Below, piece by piece: positions 43,201-52,070 of a stretch of 64,000 nt of DNA. The notes under the pieces are model-generated. The model had not been told where the DNA came from, did no database searches, and worked only from the letters and a program-made list of their open reading frames with translations. The stretch is from assembly GCA_937927725.1 (NCBI GenBank), contig CALBSE010000069.1, forward strand, positions 62,001-126,000. The letters run 5' to 3'. A program made the position numbers and the translations under genes. This DNA is from an uncultured Actinomycetes bacterium. GTDB taxonomy: Bacteria; Actinomycetota; Acidimicrobiia; Acidimicrobiales; Acidimicrobilacustridaceae. Position 1 is the first letter of the stretch. Each line of letters starts with the position of its first letter.

Positions 43201-44790
43201 TCAGTTCACTTGGCGACCGCCATCCCCCCAGTACTGAGCGCGAAGCGCCTTCTTGTCAGGCTTGCCCAGCGCACTCAGCGGAATAGCGTCGATGAAGTCG
43301 ACGCTCTTGGGAGCCTGCACAGATCCCTTCGCTTCTTTCACGAGGGCGATGAGTTCGTCGGCCTCGACGGATTCACCGGGACGGCGCACGACGACCGCTT
43401 TCACCGATTCACCCCATCGCTCATCCGGAACACCGATAACCGCGACTGCCGAGACGGCGGGGTGCGCAGAAATGACGTCTTCGACTTCACGCGGGTACAC
43501 GTTGAATCCGCCGGTGATGATCATGTCCTTCTTGCGATCGACGATGTAGAGGAATCCCTCATCGTCAGCGCGAGCGACGTCGCCGGTGTGGAGCCAGCCG
43601 TGCTCAAACGCTTCTGCAGTCTGCTCGGGCTTACCGAGGTACCCCTTCATGTTGAGCGGACCTCGAACACAGATTTCGCCAGGCTCACCGTGCGGAACAA
43701 CGTTGCCGGCATCATCCAGCAGTGCGACGTGCAACCACGGCACTGGACGTCCGCAGCTTGCGAGACGCTCAAGATTGTCGGGATCGTGATCTTCCTTGCG
43801 CAACACCGTGATCGTCATCGGACATTCTGCCTGACCGTAGAACTGGAAGAAGATCGGTCCCATACGACGAATGCCCTCAGCGAGACGTGTCGGTGAAATT
43901 GCTGATGCTCCGTAGAAAATCGTCTGCAAACTCGACAGGTCGTACTGGTCAAACTTCGGATGATCAAGAAGCACGTAGATCATGGTGGGCACCAGCATCG
44001 TTGCGGTGATGCGATGGTCCTGCACGGTCTGCATGAATTTCTCTGGATCAAAACCAGGAAGCACGGTGAGAGAACCGCCCTTGAGAAGTGTCGGCGTGAA
44101 GAATGCAGCACCGGCATGCGACAAGGGTGTGCAGATAAGGAACCGAACTTCGTCGGGCCACTGCCAATCAGACATTTGAATCTGAGTCATCGTGGCGCCG
44201 CCCCGATAACTACTCATAATTCCCTTCGGTTTTCCGGTGGTTCCACCTGAGTACGCAATGCCTGCCAGGTCTTCGCCATTGACCAACGGCGCAACGAGCG
44301 GCTTCGGCTCAAACGTCATCGCTAACGCATTGAGGTCTTCGCCAAACTCGCAAGGACCTAAGGAAAGGAAGTGCTTAATTGTCGGAACGCGTTCTGCAAG
44401 TTCACGCGCTCGTTCAGTGAAGTTGTCGGGATCGAAGACAAGCGCTTCGGCACCGCAGTCGCTGAGCACATACGCCTGATCATCGACCGAACCCATTGGA
44501 TGCAACGGCGTAGATCGAGTTGCGTTGACCTGGTTGGCCGCCATGTTGAAAAGAACTTCTGGTCGATTGAGGGCGAGAACTGAAAGTTGTTTGCCTTGCG
44601 TAAGGCCTTTCGACGCCAGTGCTTGCGCGTAGCGACTCACCATCTCGCTCATTTCGCGCGCCGTCATTTCGCGTTGGCCAATGATGTTGACGGCCGGATT
44701 GTCCGGCGTACGACTCAACGCGCTGATGATGAGGTCAGCGGCAAAGATTGGTCGATTGAGTTCGGCGGGGTCCCACGAGGCGTCAGTCAT
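43201..44790 (-). CDS. Acyl-CoA synthetase (AMP-binding, FadD family)
   Basis: 529 aa ANL-superfamily ligase: P-loop YSGGTTGKPKGIM, FYGQAECPMT for adenine/acyl site, HTGDVARADDEGFLYIVDRKKD hinge, GFNVYPREVED and C-terminal Lys in LSALGKPDKKAL. It activates a carboxylic acid to its CoA thioester via an acyl-AMP. A TACATT -10 element 7 bases before the ATG and no Shine-Dalgarno suggest a leaderless mRNA. The acid is not identifiable; it is not an obvious FadD3 by the stretches I remember. Confidence 0.9.
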   Translation of the reverse strand: MTDASWDPAELNRPIFAADLIISALSRTPDNPAVNIIGQREMTAREMSEMVSRYAQALASKGLTQGKQLSVLALNRPEVLFNMAANQVNATRSTPLHPMGSVDDQAYVLSDCGAEALVFDPDNFTERARELAERVPTIKHFLSLGPCEFGEDLNALAMTFEPKPLVAPLVNGEDLAGIAYSGGTTGKPKGIMSSYRGGATMTQIQMSDWQWPDEVRFLICTPLSHAGAAFFTPTLLKGGSLTVLPGFDPEKFMQTVQDHRITATMLVPTMIYVLLDHPKFDQYDLSSLQTIFYGASAISPTRLAEGIRRMGPIFFQFYGQAECPMTITVLRKEDHDPDNLERLASCGRPVPWLHVALLDDAGNVVPHGEPGEICVRGPLNMKGYLGKPEQTAEAFEHGWLHTGDVARADDEGFLYIVDRKKDMIITGGFNVYPREVEDVISAHPAVSAVAVIGVPDERWGESVKAVVVRRPGESVEADELIALVKEAKGSVQAPKSVDFIDAIPLSALGKPDKKALRAQYWGDGGRQVN

Positions 44791-44797
44791 AACGAGG

Positions 44798-44803
44798 AAT
44801 GTA
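44798..44803 (-). promoter_or_regulatory. -10 element TACATT before FadD at 44790
   Basis: Minus-strand TACATT ends 7 bases before the ATG; no ribosome-binding site is visible. Confidence 0.4.
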
Positions 44804-44838
44804 GGTCACGACTTTGGGTCATGCCCGCACACTGTCGA

Positions 44839-45318
44839 TCAGCTGGCGCGACTCTGTTGCTCTAAAAGCGACGGGCTCTTGGAAATGTCGCGGGCAACGC
44901 GTTCGAGTAACACCCGGAGGGTACGAAGGTCCTCAGCCGACCACTCCGAAAACGTCTCGGCGTTGATGTCATCGGCGGCACGGCGATACCGATTCCAAGC
45001 ATCAGCGCCTTTCGGACTGAGCTCCACAATTCCCGCGCGCCCATCAGTGGGATCAGAACTACGGAAGACATAGCCGCCGTCTCCGAGTTCTTTGATCTCG
45101 CGGCTGATCAACGGCGCTTCCAGACCAGTGAGCCGGGCCAACGACGAGAGTCGCACTGGACCAGATGCGTGAAGTGCTCCGAGAATCGAGAGAGCCGGCC
45201 GAGAGAGCATGACCCCCGATCGCTCGGAGCGGTTTCGTGCAGAGACCCGACCGGTCGAGATCCGGTTGATACGCGAAAGCGCTTGATCCAACTTTCGAAG
45301 ATCGTCCACCCTGCTCAC
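44839..45318 (-). CDS. MarR-family transcriptional regulator
   Basis: 159 aa from GTG at 45318. Winged helix-turn-helix: LSILGALHASGPVRLSSLARLTGLEAPLISREIKEL-type helix pair and wing GYVFRSSDPTDGRAGIVELS. A TACGGT -10 element lies 7 bases before the GTG, so translation probably starts on a leaderless mRNA. MarR proteins often sense aromatic or acyl-CoA ligands and repress neighbouring genes; the acyl-CoA ligase 48 nt downstream is a natural target. Confidence 0.9.
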   Translation of the reverse strand: MSRVDDLRKLDQALSRINRISTGRVSARNRSERSGVMLSRPALSILGALHASGPVRLSSLARLTGLEAPLISREIKELGDGGYVFRSSDPTDGRAGIVELSPKGADAWNRYRRAADDINAETFSEWSAEDLRTLRVLLERVARDISKSPSLLEQQSRAS

Positions 45319-45325
45319 GGCGCGA

Positions 45326-45331
45326 ACCGTA
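45326..45331 (-). promoter_or_regulatory. -10 element TACGGT before MarR gene
   Basis: Minus-strand TACGGT ends 7 bases before the GTG start; same hexamer and spacing as before the methyltransferase at 62677. Confidence 0.45.
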
Positions 45332-45419
45332 GCGCGATCTGACCCTCAATGTGACGGATGACACGTTTTGGGAATTTCGCAACCCTCGGCCTGATCGCCC
45401 GCAGGCGAGTTCTGCCCGC

Positions 45420-46532
45420 CTAGCGGCCTTCCCAGTAGATGCCTTCGAGCATTTGCTCGAGCAACCCGCGGAACATGATGACGTCGTCGGGCTCGGCAGG
45501 TGCCTCTTGCTGTCCGTACAAGACGCCACGGGTCGTGGTGCGAACCGAAACGGTGGCGAACCGAAGTGCGGCAAAGACCTCGAACCATTCGAGGGCCTCG
45601 ACCGAACGACCACTCATCTCGGTGTAGAGCGCGGCCATGTCGGAGCGACGCATGAAGTCGGGAAGACCAGGCATTCCGTAGGTGACCGCCATGTTCTGGA
45701 AAAACGCATGCAAAAAGATCATCCACGCCAAATCAACTTCTGCTGGACCAAGACATGCCATTTCCCAGTCGAGAACGGCGGTCGGCGTAGGGCCTTCAAA
45801 CAACATGTTTCCGATGCGAGCATCGCCCCAATTCAAAACAGTCGGATTGACCAGTGTCGGCCGGTTGGCCTCGAGCCATTCAAACGTTCGTTCAATAAGC
45901 GGGTAGTGAACATCGCCACGGGCCCACTCGTAGTAGTCACGCTCGTGACCAAGATGCTGATCAAGTGCGGACTCGCCCTTGTCTGGACGAGCAAGAAACG
46001 CGAGATCGGTGTTATCGGGACGAAGTTCGTGAAGATCCACGAGTGTGCGGACCGCATTTCGCTGCATCGTTTCGCGACCCTCTTCCGACAGGTCACATAC
46101 CCATCCACCGAAGACATACGGCGGCATATCGGCAGGAGCACTGCCCGGAAGGCGCTTCATGACCAGGAAGGGTGTGTCGAGAACTGCGGTATCGAGTTCA
46201 ACATGCGTGACTTCCGGAACCGGAACGTTGGTGTTCGCTCGAACAACGTTCATGGCGTTGGCCTGAAGTTGGATGTCGTAGTTCTGGAAAACAGGAATGA
46301 CGTGAGGAAGCGGCGCCATGCGAGCGACGTACTGCGTCATCTCACCGTCAAGGGTGATGTCGAAGAGACAGCTTTCACTCGACATTCCGTTATCGGGAGC
46401 GACAACGTTTGCAACGACGGAGCCGGCGCCAAACGCAGTTTTTGCCCAATCGGTGAGGCGACCCGTCAGTTCGGACGGATCGCGCCGCCACGGAGTTTCG
46501 GTGGCGTGGAAACCTTCGTCATTGTCAGCCAT
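45420..46532 (-). CDS. Phosphotransferase-family protein (ACAD10/APH-like)
   Basis: 370 aa from ATG at 46532, chosen over a GTG nine codons upstream because TATCGT stands 7 bases before it. Kinase-fold core with a canonical catalytic loop LNWGDARIGNML (GDxRxxN) and metal loop AVLDWEMACLGPAEVDLAWM. Similar proteins accompany acyl-CoA dehydrogenases in actinobacteria and the N-terminal part of human ACAD10, where phosphorylation of a hydroxyacyl compound has been proposed. Substrate unknown here. Confidence 0.85.
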   Translation of the reverse strand: MADNDEGFHATETPWRRDPSELTGRLTDWAKTAFGAGSVVANVVAPDNGMSSESCLFDITLDGEMTQYVARMAPLPHVIPVFQNYDIQLQANAMNVVRANTNVPVPEVTHVELDTAVLDTPFLVMKRLPGSAPADMPPYVFGGWVCDLSEEGRETMQRNAVRTLVDLHELRPDNTDLAFLARPDKGESALDQHLGHERDYYEWARGDVHYPLIERTFEWLEANRPTLVNPTVLNWGDARIGNMLFEGPTPTAVLDWEMACLGPAEVDLAWMIFLHAFFQNMAVTYGMPGLPDFMRRSDMAALYTEMSGRSVEALEWFEVFAALRFATVSVRTTTRGVLYGQQEAPAEPDDVIMFRGLLEQMLEGIYWEGR

Positions 46533-46539
46533 GGTCCGG

Positions 46540-46545
46540 ACGATA
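46540..46545 (-). promoter_or_regulatory. -10 element TATCGT before phosphotransferase
   Basis: Minus-strand TATCGT ends 7 bases before the ATG at 46532 and decides the start codon. Confidence 0.45.
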
Positions 46546-46571
46546 GTCGCGTCAAACACGCCCTTCCGAAG

Positions 46572-47225
46572 TCACCGATTCGCTTCGAAACCCGCCAAGA
46601 GTGACTGCAATCCGTAGTCAAAGACCGTGTCATAGGCCGCAGGGTCGGCGAGTGCGCTGACGAGTTCACGGTCGGGAAAGTCGGCAGGCCAAAGATCGGG
46701 ATCGACGGTGCCATGACTTGCATTTCGTGCCGCGGCGCGGTCCATCAAGACCGAGGAAATCACGTGGACCTGAAGCGCTCGCAGTCGGAGTGCCGCAGCC
46801 GAACCACGTAAGCCGATGGACTCAAGTTCAATCGCGAGTGCCTGTTGAACCGGAAGAAACATGGCCGGAGAACGATCTCGCTCATGAGCAAGGCCCACGA
46901 GATGCTGTCGTTCGAGCAACGTTGCTCGAAGCTGTCGGGCAAGCGATGCCATCCGCTCAAGCGGCGTCTCACCAACAGCGCGGATCGTTTCCATGCGATC
47001 GAGGAGCCGATCTACAAGTCCATCAAGAACTGCATCACGATTGCCCACATGCCAATAGATCGACGTAACTGCAACGCCAAGATCGTCGGAAAGTCGACGC
47101 ATCGTGAGCGCGTCGACACCATGTCGCTCAACGATGTTGCCGGCGACTTCAAGGATTTCGTCGGCGGTGACCGGTCGACCATCACGGTCGACCGGCGCAC
47201 CACCAACACGTGACGCTGCGCTCAT
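46572..47225 (-). CDS. TetR-family transcriptional regulator
   Basis: 217 aa from ATG at 47225. N-terminal helix-turn-helix ADEILEVAGNIVERHGVDALTMRRLSDDLGVAVTSIYWHVGNRDAVLDGLVDRL region (residues ~22-75), followed by a helical ligand domain. The motif order is that of TetR/KstR-like regulators with a TetR_C-type ligand domain. It starts 7 nt after the stop of the amidohydrolase gene. It is the best candidate in the window to bind the CTGAC-N5-GTCAG sites, but nothing directly shows that. Confidence 0.88.
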   Translation of the reverse strand: MSAASRVGGAPVDRDGRPVTADEILEVAGNIVERHGVDALTMRRLSDDLGVAVTSIYWHVGNRDAVLDGLVDRLLDRMETIRAVGETPLERMASLARQLRATLLERQHLVGLAHERDRSPAMFLPVQQALAIELESIGLRGSAAALRLRALQVHVISSVLMDRAAARNASHGTVDPDLWPADFPDRELVSALADPAAYDTVFDYGLQSLLAGFEANR

Positions 47226-47232
47226 TCGCGAA

Positions 47233-48543
47233 TTACTGCGGGATAAGCGGGAAGTCGTGACCGGTAAGCCAGTGACGTCCAATTTCCTTCACTGGCGCCC
47301 AGCGATCGGTGAGGTCCTGAGCAGTGCGACCTTCGCCAAGCTGACCGAGGTCGGTCGGCGTGGGACCAACCTTTTCGGAGATCTTGCGGAGCGCTTCCAT
47401 GTCGAATCCGAATGCGTCGCCGGCGCTGAGGCCGAGCATGACGCGTGACTCGTCAATCGGAATGTCGTAGAAGGTCTTCTTCAACCATTCGTGCGTGTTG
47501 GGCCAGGTGCCTTCGGGATGCGGGAAGTCAGTGCCCCAGAGCATGTTCTGGATACCGATTTCGTAACGCTGCCCCATCTCCCGACGCTTCACGTTGGCAA
47601 GACCGGTGAAGCAGTTGCGGTCGATGTATTCGCTCGGAAGCATTTCGACTTTGCCCGAGAACGCGCCGGCGCCGAGCTTCTCTGAACCCTTCTGTCCTGC
47701 CCACAGGCGATCCCAGAACCACAGAAGCTGCGGAAGCCACCAGCAGCCACCTTCGGTCGCACAGAACTTGAGTTTCGGGTAACGCTCGAACACGCCGGAC
47801 CACAACATGAACCACATCGGACGCGCTGGCCACCAGGTGACTTCGGTGACGTAAATACCGAGGAGGTCGCCGTACTCTTCGCGAGGTGCCGAGCCCGAGT
47901 GGGTAACGATCGGCATGTCGTATTCCTCGCACAGCGCCCAAATGGGGTCGTAACGACGATCGTGATACGGGATTTGGTTGCACCAGCGCGCGGGGATCAT
48001 TACCGCACCGAGACCATGCTCCTTCGCCCATTTGATTTCAGCGAGCGCATCTTCAACGGGACCAGTGATCGGAACCAACGCGACGCCGCAGCGACGCTCC
48101 GGATTGGTCGAACACAAGTCAGCAAGCCAACGATTGTGGGCCTTTGCTCCGGCCAGGCCGAGTTCGGGATCTAAGTCGCCCGAAAGGCCGAGACCGGCAC
48201 CGAAGGGAACCGCAGTGCGACTTTCGACTGCATCGGAGTCGGGATAGACGACTTCACCAGCGACGCCATCGCTATCGAGGGTCTGATCGCGCTTGATGGC
48301 ATCCCAACCGCCAGCAAGTTCCTCATCATGTTCTTCGAACCACTTCTTGGCGTATTTGTCGTCGCGCACCCCAAGTCGAGTCGATGCTTCGATCAGTTCT
48401 TTCTGTTCAAGAAGAAACCCATCGAGTTGATCGTGATACTTCTTTTCGAGATATGGGCGGTAGTCGTTCGTCGGCAAACCGGCATGGCTATCAGCGGCAA
48501 TGATCAGGTACGGATCGTTGTCGGCAAAATCTTCAGGCTTCAT
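47233..48543 (-). CDS. Amidohydrolase 2 family protein (COG2159)
   Basis: 436 aa from ATG at 48543 (AGGGG just upstream); the open frame runs further 5' but only over the neighbouring gene. IIAADSHAGLPTNDYRPYLEKKY is the start, with AxSHA in place of DxHxH; GVALVPITGPVEDALAEIKWAKEHGLGAVMIP and later THSG and WGTDFPHPEGTWP carry the remaining metal and active-site residues. ACMSD/LigW-like enzymes hydrolyse or decarboxylate. Paralogue of the next gene; 14 nt apart. Confidence 0.85.
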   Translation of the reverse strand: MKPEDFADNDPYLIIAADSHAGLPTNDYRPYLEKKYHDQLDGFLLEQKELIEASTRLGVRDDKYAKKWFEEHDEELAGGWDAIKRDQTLDSDGVAGEVVYPDSDAVESRTAVPFGAGLGLSGDLDPELGLAGAKAHNRWLADLCSTNPERRCGVALVPITGPVEDALAEIKWAKEHGLGAVMIPARWCNQIPYHDRRYDPIWALCEEYDMPIVTHSGSAPREEYGDLLGIYVTEVTWWPARPMWFMLWSGVFERYPKLKFCATEGGCWWLPQLLWFWDRLWAGQKGSEKLGAGAFSGKVEMLPSEYIDRNCFTGLANVKRREMGQRYEIGIQNMLWGTDFPHPEGTWPNTHEWLKKTFYDIPIDESRVMLGLSAGDAFGFDMEALRKISEKVGPTPTDLGQLGEGRTAQDLTDRWAPVKEIGRHWLTGHDFPLIPQ

Positions 48544-48557
48544 TGGTTTCCCCTCAG

Positions 48558-49793
48558 TCACTCGGTTGCGAATTCGTAGTCTGCGAATGCAGGACACATG
48601 TTTGCGTCGGTCGGCAAAATGCGCGGAGCAAGTCCGGCAAAAACGTCGTCGACCTTCGGGCCAATGCGATCGGCGATTGGACGCAAGAAGTTCAGGTCGA
48701 AGCCGTACAACTCCACCGCGTTGAGTGAAAGCATTTTCTCGACGTCTGCTTTCGGGACTCCGCCAAAGGTATGGGCAAGGCATTCCTTCGAATACGGCGA
48801 GGAGGCTTCGCGGTGGGGATAGTCGCTCCCCCACATGATGCGATCAACACCGACACGATCGCGGATCTGAACCTCGGCCCGACGAATGAAACTCGCGCCC
48901 ACATGACCCTGGCGAGCGAAGTACTCGCTCGGCTTCAATGACAACTTGCCGACGACTTCCGCGCCCCACGCTTCTTCCTGCGAACCGCTTGATCCGCCCA
49001 TGCGCTGGAAGAAATGATCGAGACGTTGGAGTTCTTCGGGTACCCACGCAGTTCCTTGTTCGGTGAACACCAACTGCAATTCCGGATGACGTTCGAGCAC
49101 GCCACCGATCACCAGTTGGTAGAACGCGCGATGCGCGTACCACGACACCTCGAGCAGGAACGTCACCATGCCTTCGGGAGAACCATCGGCGGGAGGCGCA
49201 GCCGAACCGGTGTGATGGTTCAGCGGCATCCCGGTGTCGCTCACTGCCTGCCAGATTGGCTCGTAACACGCGTCGTGCAACTGCGGAAGGTCGACACCTG
49301 GCGGTGTTCCCGGAAGCAGAACGCCACCGTTCAAACCATTTTCACGGGCCCACCGAATTTCGGCTGCAGAAGCTTCGGGGTCGTAAAGGTTGATCTGCAC
49401 GACACCGGCGCGACGACCAGGAACGTCGTTGCAAAAGTCAACGAGCCAACGGTTATGCGCCTGAAGACCGGCCCAACGACGCTCCGCATCGAGTGGCGTA
49501 AGTGACGGTGGCTGCGCGGTGAGCGAGGACTTTGGGTAGAACGGAGGAATCGTGTTGGGGTAGAGGACCTCGGCAACGAGACCATCGGCCTCGACGTCAC
49601 GCTGACGACGAGCGGAGTCCCAGTTGCGAGGGCCAAGGTCTCCCATGAGATCTTCGTGCGGGTTGTCGTAGGCCGCGGCCCACGCATCGAAGTCCTCGTG
49701 CCACTTCGATTCCAGATAGGGCCGGTAATCAGGGATATCTCCCCCAGCATGCCCATCGGCCGAAATAACGATGTACCGCTCGTCGCTGCTCAA
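48558..49793 (-). CDS. Amidohydrolase 2 family protein (COG2159), TTG start
   Basis: 411 aa if it starts at TTG 49793, which has GGGGG five bases upstream (49799-49803); an in-frame GTG at 49829 has no ribosome-binding site. ERYIVISADGHAGGDIPDYRPYLESKWHEDFDAW parallels the start of the downstream paralogue. NHHTGSAAPP, FTEQGTAWVPEELQ and WGSDYPHREASSP are family motifs. Metal-dependent hydrolysis or decarboxylation of a carboxylated substrate is expected. The ACAD pair upstream may supply its substrate. Confidence 0.85.
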   Translation of the reverse strand: MSSDERYIVISADGHAGGDIPDYRPYLESKWHEDFDAWAAAYDNPHEDLMGDLGPRNWDSARRQRDVEADGLVAEVLYPNTIPPFYPKSSLTAQPPSLTPLDAERRWAGLQAHNRWLVDFCNDVPGRRAGVVQINLYDPEASAAEIRWARENGLNGGVLLPGTPPGVDLPQLHDACYEPIWQAVSDTGMPLNHHTGSAAPPADGSPEGMVTFLLEVSWYAHRAFYQLVIGGVLERHPELQLVFTEQGTAWVPEELQRLDHFFQRMGGSSGSQEEAWGAEVVGKLSLKPSEYFARQGHVGASFIRRAEVQIRDRVGVDRIMWGSDYPHREASSPYSKECLAHTFGGVPKADVEKMLSLNAVELYGFDLNFLRPIADRIGPKVDDVFAGLAPRILPTDANMCPAFADYEFATE

Positions 49794-49831
49794 CGTTGCC
49801 CCCTGAGATTCGGCACCGACTTCCGGCACCA

Positions 49832-49845
49832 GTGACCAGGGTCAC
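49832..49845. promoter_or_regulatory. Palindrome GTGACC-N2-GGTCAC upstream of amidohydrolase
   Basis: Perfect 6-2-6 inverted repeat 39 bases before the TTG start, in the 107-base gap after the acyl-CoA dehydrogenase gene. Position fits an operator. Confidence 0.4.
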
Positions 49846-49900
49846 CGTATCGCCGTTACAGAGACCCGGCAATGTCGAGCAACAAATTTTTCAAGCGATG

Positions 49901-51043
49901 TCAGCGGGACTTCGGGAGACCCAGATGTCGTTCGGCGATGTTGTTCCGGTTGATTTCCGTCGTGCCGCCATAAATCGACATCACCGGCGAGTGGCGGGCG
50001 TCGTATTCGACGAAACCTTCGCCCGCAGCACCCTCCTCGTGGAATTGAAGGAGACCGGCAGGACCGGCGGTGGCTTGCGTCCAACGCGATGCTCGTTGAT
50101 AGGCCTCAACTGCAAACACCTTGGTCATCGAACCTTCAAGACCAGGCATGCCACCCGATGCGGCGATCCACGCCGAGCGCATGGTGAGAAGTGTGGCGAC
50201 CTGCATGTCGATGACCGAACGAGCCATGCGCTCGCGAGTCGTAGGTTCGTCGAAGATCCCGTTGGCCTCGGCCCACTCGTGGAAGTGACGGAGCAACGGA
50301 ACACCGGCATTTGTTCCGCCCATCACGCCGCGCTCGAATGCGAGCACGGTAGTCATGGTGCGCCAACCGTTGTTCTCGCCGCCCAGAACGGCTTCGTCGC
50401 CAACGCGAACGTCGTCGTACCAGGTTGCATTCGTAATTTCGGTACCAAGCGTGTGCACTGGTTCAACCGTGATACCCGGCGTGTTCATCGGAAGGATGAA
50501 CATTGTGAGTCCCTTGTGCTTGGGAAGATCGAGGTCGGTTCGAGTGAGAAGGATCAGCCACTCAGCGACCTGCGCAAGGGTGGTCCACATCTTTGAACCG
50601 TTGATGACCCACTCGTCGCCATCTTTCACTGCACGCGTCTTAATCGAGGCGACATCGGAACCAAAGTCAGCTTCTGAATAGCCCATGCATACGAGCGCTT
50701 CGCCGGAAATGATCGAAGGAATGATTCGTTCCTTCTGCTCGTCGGTGCCGAGTTTGTTCACAACCGCAGCGATCATTAGCGCCACCGCAAGACCGTCGTA
50801 AGGAGCGCCAGCCTTTTCGAGTTCGTTGAACATCACGTACATCTCGATGGGGTCGCCCTTACCGAGGCCAGGACACGCGCGCTCGAGAATGCCGCGGCGC
50901 CCAAGTTCGAGATTGAGTTCCGGCGCATCAAACACACCAGTGGTGTGCATGCGGTCGGCAATCTCTGGCGTTACAAACTCGCGAACAATGCTGCGAATTT
51001 CATCGCGAAATTCAATGACTTCAGGTGAAAGTGAAAAATCCAT
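49901..51043 (-). CDS. Acyl-CoA dehydrogenase, alpha-type subunit
   Basis: 380 aa: MDFSLSPEVIEFRDEIR start, CMGYSEADFGSDVASIKTRA, NGSKMWTTLAQVAEWLILLTRT, DDVRVGDEAVLGGENNGWR and the terminal YGGTTEINRNNIAERHLGLP. Preceded by GGAGG. It lies 1 nt after the companion subunit gene at 51045. Paired FadE genes of this kind in actinobacteria form alpha2beta2 enzymes for CoA esters of steroid side chains or other bulky acids. The substrate is unknown. Confidence 0.88.
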   Translation of the reverse strand: MDFSLSPEVIEFRDEIRSIVREFVTPEIADRMHTTGVFDAPELNLELGRRGILERACPGLGKGDPIEMYVMFNELEKAGAPYDGLAVALMIAAVVNKLGTDEQKERIIPSIISGEALVCMGYSEADFGSDVASIKTRAVKDGDEWVINGSKMWTTLAQVAEWLILLTRTDLDLPKHKGLTMFILPMNTPGITVEPVHTLGTEITNATWYDDVRVGDEAVLGGENNGWRTMTTVLAFERGVMGGTNAGVPLLRHFHEWAEANGIFDEPTTRERMARSVIDMQVATLLTMRSAWIAASGGMPGLEGSMTKVFAVEAYQRASRWTQATAGPAGLLQFHEEGAAGEGFVEYDARHSPVMSIYGGTTEINRNNIAERHLGLPKSR

Positions 51044-51044
51044 G

Positions 51045-52070
51045 TCAGCCCTCCACAGATCCGAAGAGACGGTCGGCCAATGAGAGGCTCACTGTCGTGG
51101 GGTCATTGAGGATCAAGGACCAACCTCGCGCACGCCGGTAATACATCTGAATGTCGTACTCCTCGGCGAATCCATAACCGCCGTGGTAGTGCAGGCTTCG
51201 ATCAGTCGCCATCACTGCAGCGTCAGCAGCAAACAGCAACGCCATAGTTGCAAGTGCGGGACCGTCAGTGATGTCGTTGTTCGCCCAATCGAGCAGACCG
51301 TCAGTGACGTTTTCGAGCGCCCATGCGGCCTTATGTGTGAGCAATCGACCACCGTCGATTGCGACAGGGAGATCAGCAAGTCCGTGCTGCACCGCTTGAA
51401 ACGAACCCACAGGCACGCCGAACTGTTCGCGATCTTTCACATACGCAACGCCAAGTTCTTTCGCAGCATCGGCGATGCCAACAAGAGCGGCAGCGGTGAG
51501 GAGCTTCCAACGATCAAGAACTGCGTCGAAAAGTGATGCCGGGCCGAGAACCGTGCGGGAGCCTTCGCGGGCAGATCGATCAGCAAGCGGCATCGAACCG
51601 TGATTGCGAGGACCAGACATCGGCGGCGCCGAACGGACCACGACCGTTTCGTCGCCATCGACACCAACCACAACGTCGGCAACTGCGCCAGTTGGCACAA
51701 GCGACCAGATTCCATTTGCGTCGGCGGGGCGAACGGCGACTGCAGCGATCGCTTCACCGGCAACGAGATCAGCATCGGTAAGGAGACTGAGTGCGGCAAG
51801 GTGATCGACCAACGGCACCGGAGCGATCGAACGGCCGACTGTTTCCGCAACGACGACGAGGTCGCCAAGCGATGCACCGCCGCCACCGTTCTCAGGTGCG
51901 CTTCCCATACCGGGGGCGCCGAGTTCAATCACCTTGTTCCAGAGATCGCGGTCGAAACCGAGCGGTTCGGCAGCGCGCGCGACCGCCGGCGGGGCTTCAT
52001 TACTGAAGAACCCATCGAAGAGTTCCGCGATGGATTCCTGGTCGGGGCTGAGCCCCAGATCGACACTCAT
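51045..52070 (-). CDS. Acyl-CoA dehydrogenase, beta-type subunit
   Basis: 341 aa, divergent acyl-CoA dehydrogenase. GAPGMGSAPENGGGGASLGDLVVVAETVGRSIAPVPLVDHLAAL and DREQFGVPVGSFQAVQHGLADLPVA are typical of the non-catalytic partner of FadE pairs; the end SLHYHGGYGFAEEYDIQMYYRRARGWSLILND retains an HGGYG loop. The ATG overlaps the FadD19-like stop (ATGA), so ligase and both dehydrogenase subunits are coupled. Confidence 0.85.
   Translation of the reverse strand: MSVDLGLSPDQESIAELFDGFFSNEAPPAVARAAEPLGFDRDLWNKVIELGAPGMGSAPENGGGGASLGDLVVVAETVGRSIAPVPLVDHLAALSLLTDADLVAGEAIAAVAVRPADANGIWSLVPTGAVADVVVGVDGDETVVVRSAPPMSGPRNHGSMPLADRSAREGSRTVLGPASLFDAVLDRWKLLTAAALVGIADAAKELGVAYVKDREQFGVPVGSFQAVQHGLADLPVAIDGGRLLTHKAAWALENVTDGLLDWANNDITDGPALATMALLFAADAAVMATDRSLHYHGGYGFAEEYDIQMYYRRARGWSLILNDPTTVSLSLADRLFGSVEG

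Noticed and set aside
43157..43210. Inverted repeat AGTGAAC ... GTTCACT as a terminator of the acyl-CoA ligase
   Set aside because: Seven pairs around a 40-base loop overlapping the stop codon, with no T-run; too weak to call.
45351..46604. 417-codon plus-strand open frame
   Set aside because: Antisense to the phosphotransferase; low-quality composition and no ribosome-binding site or -10 element.
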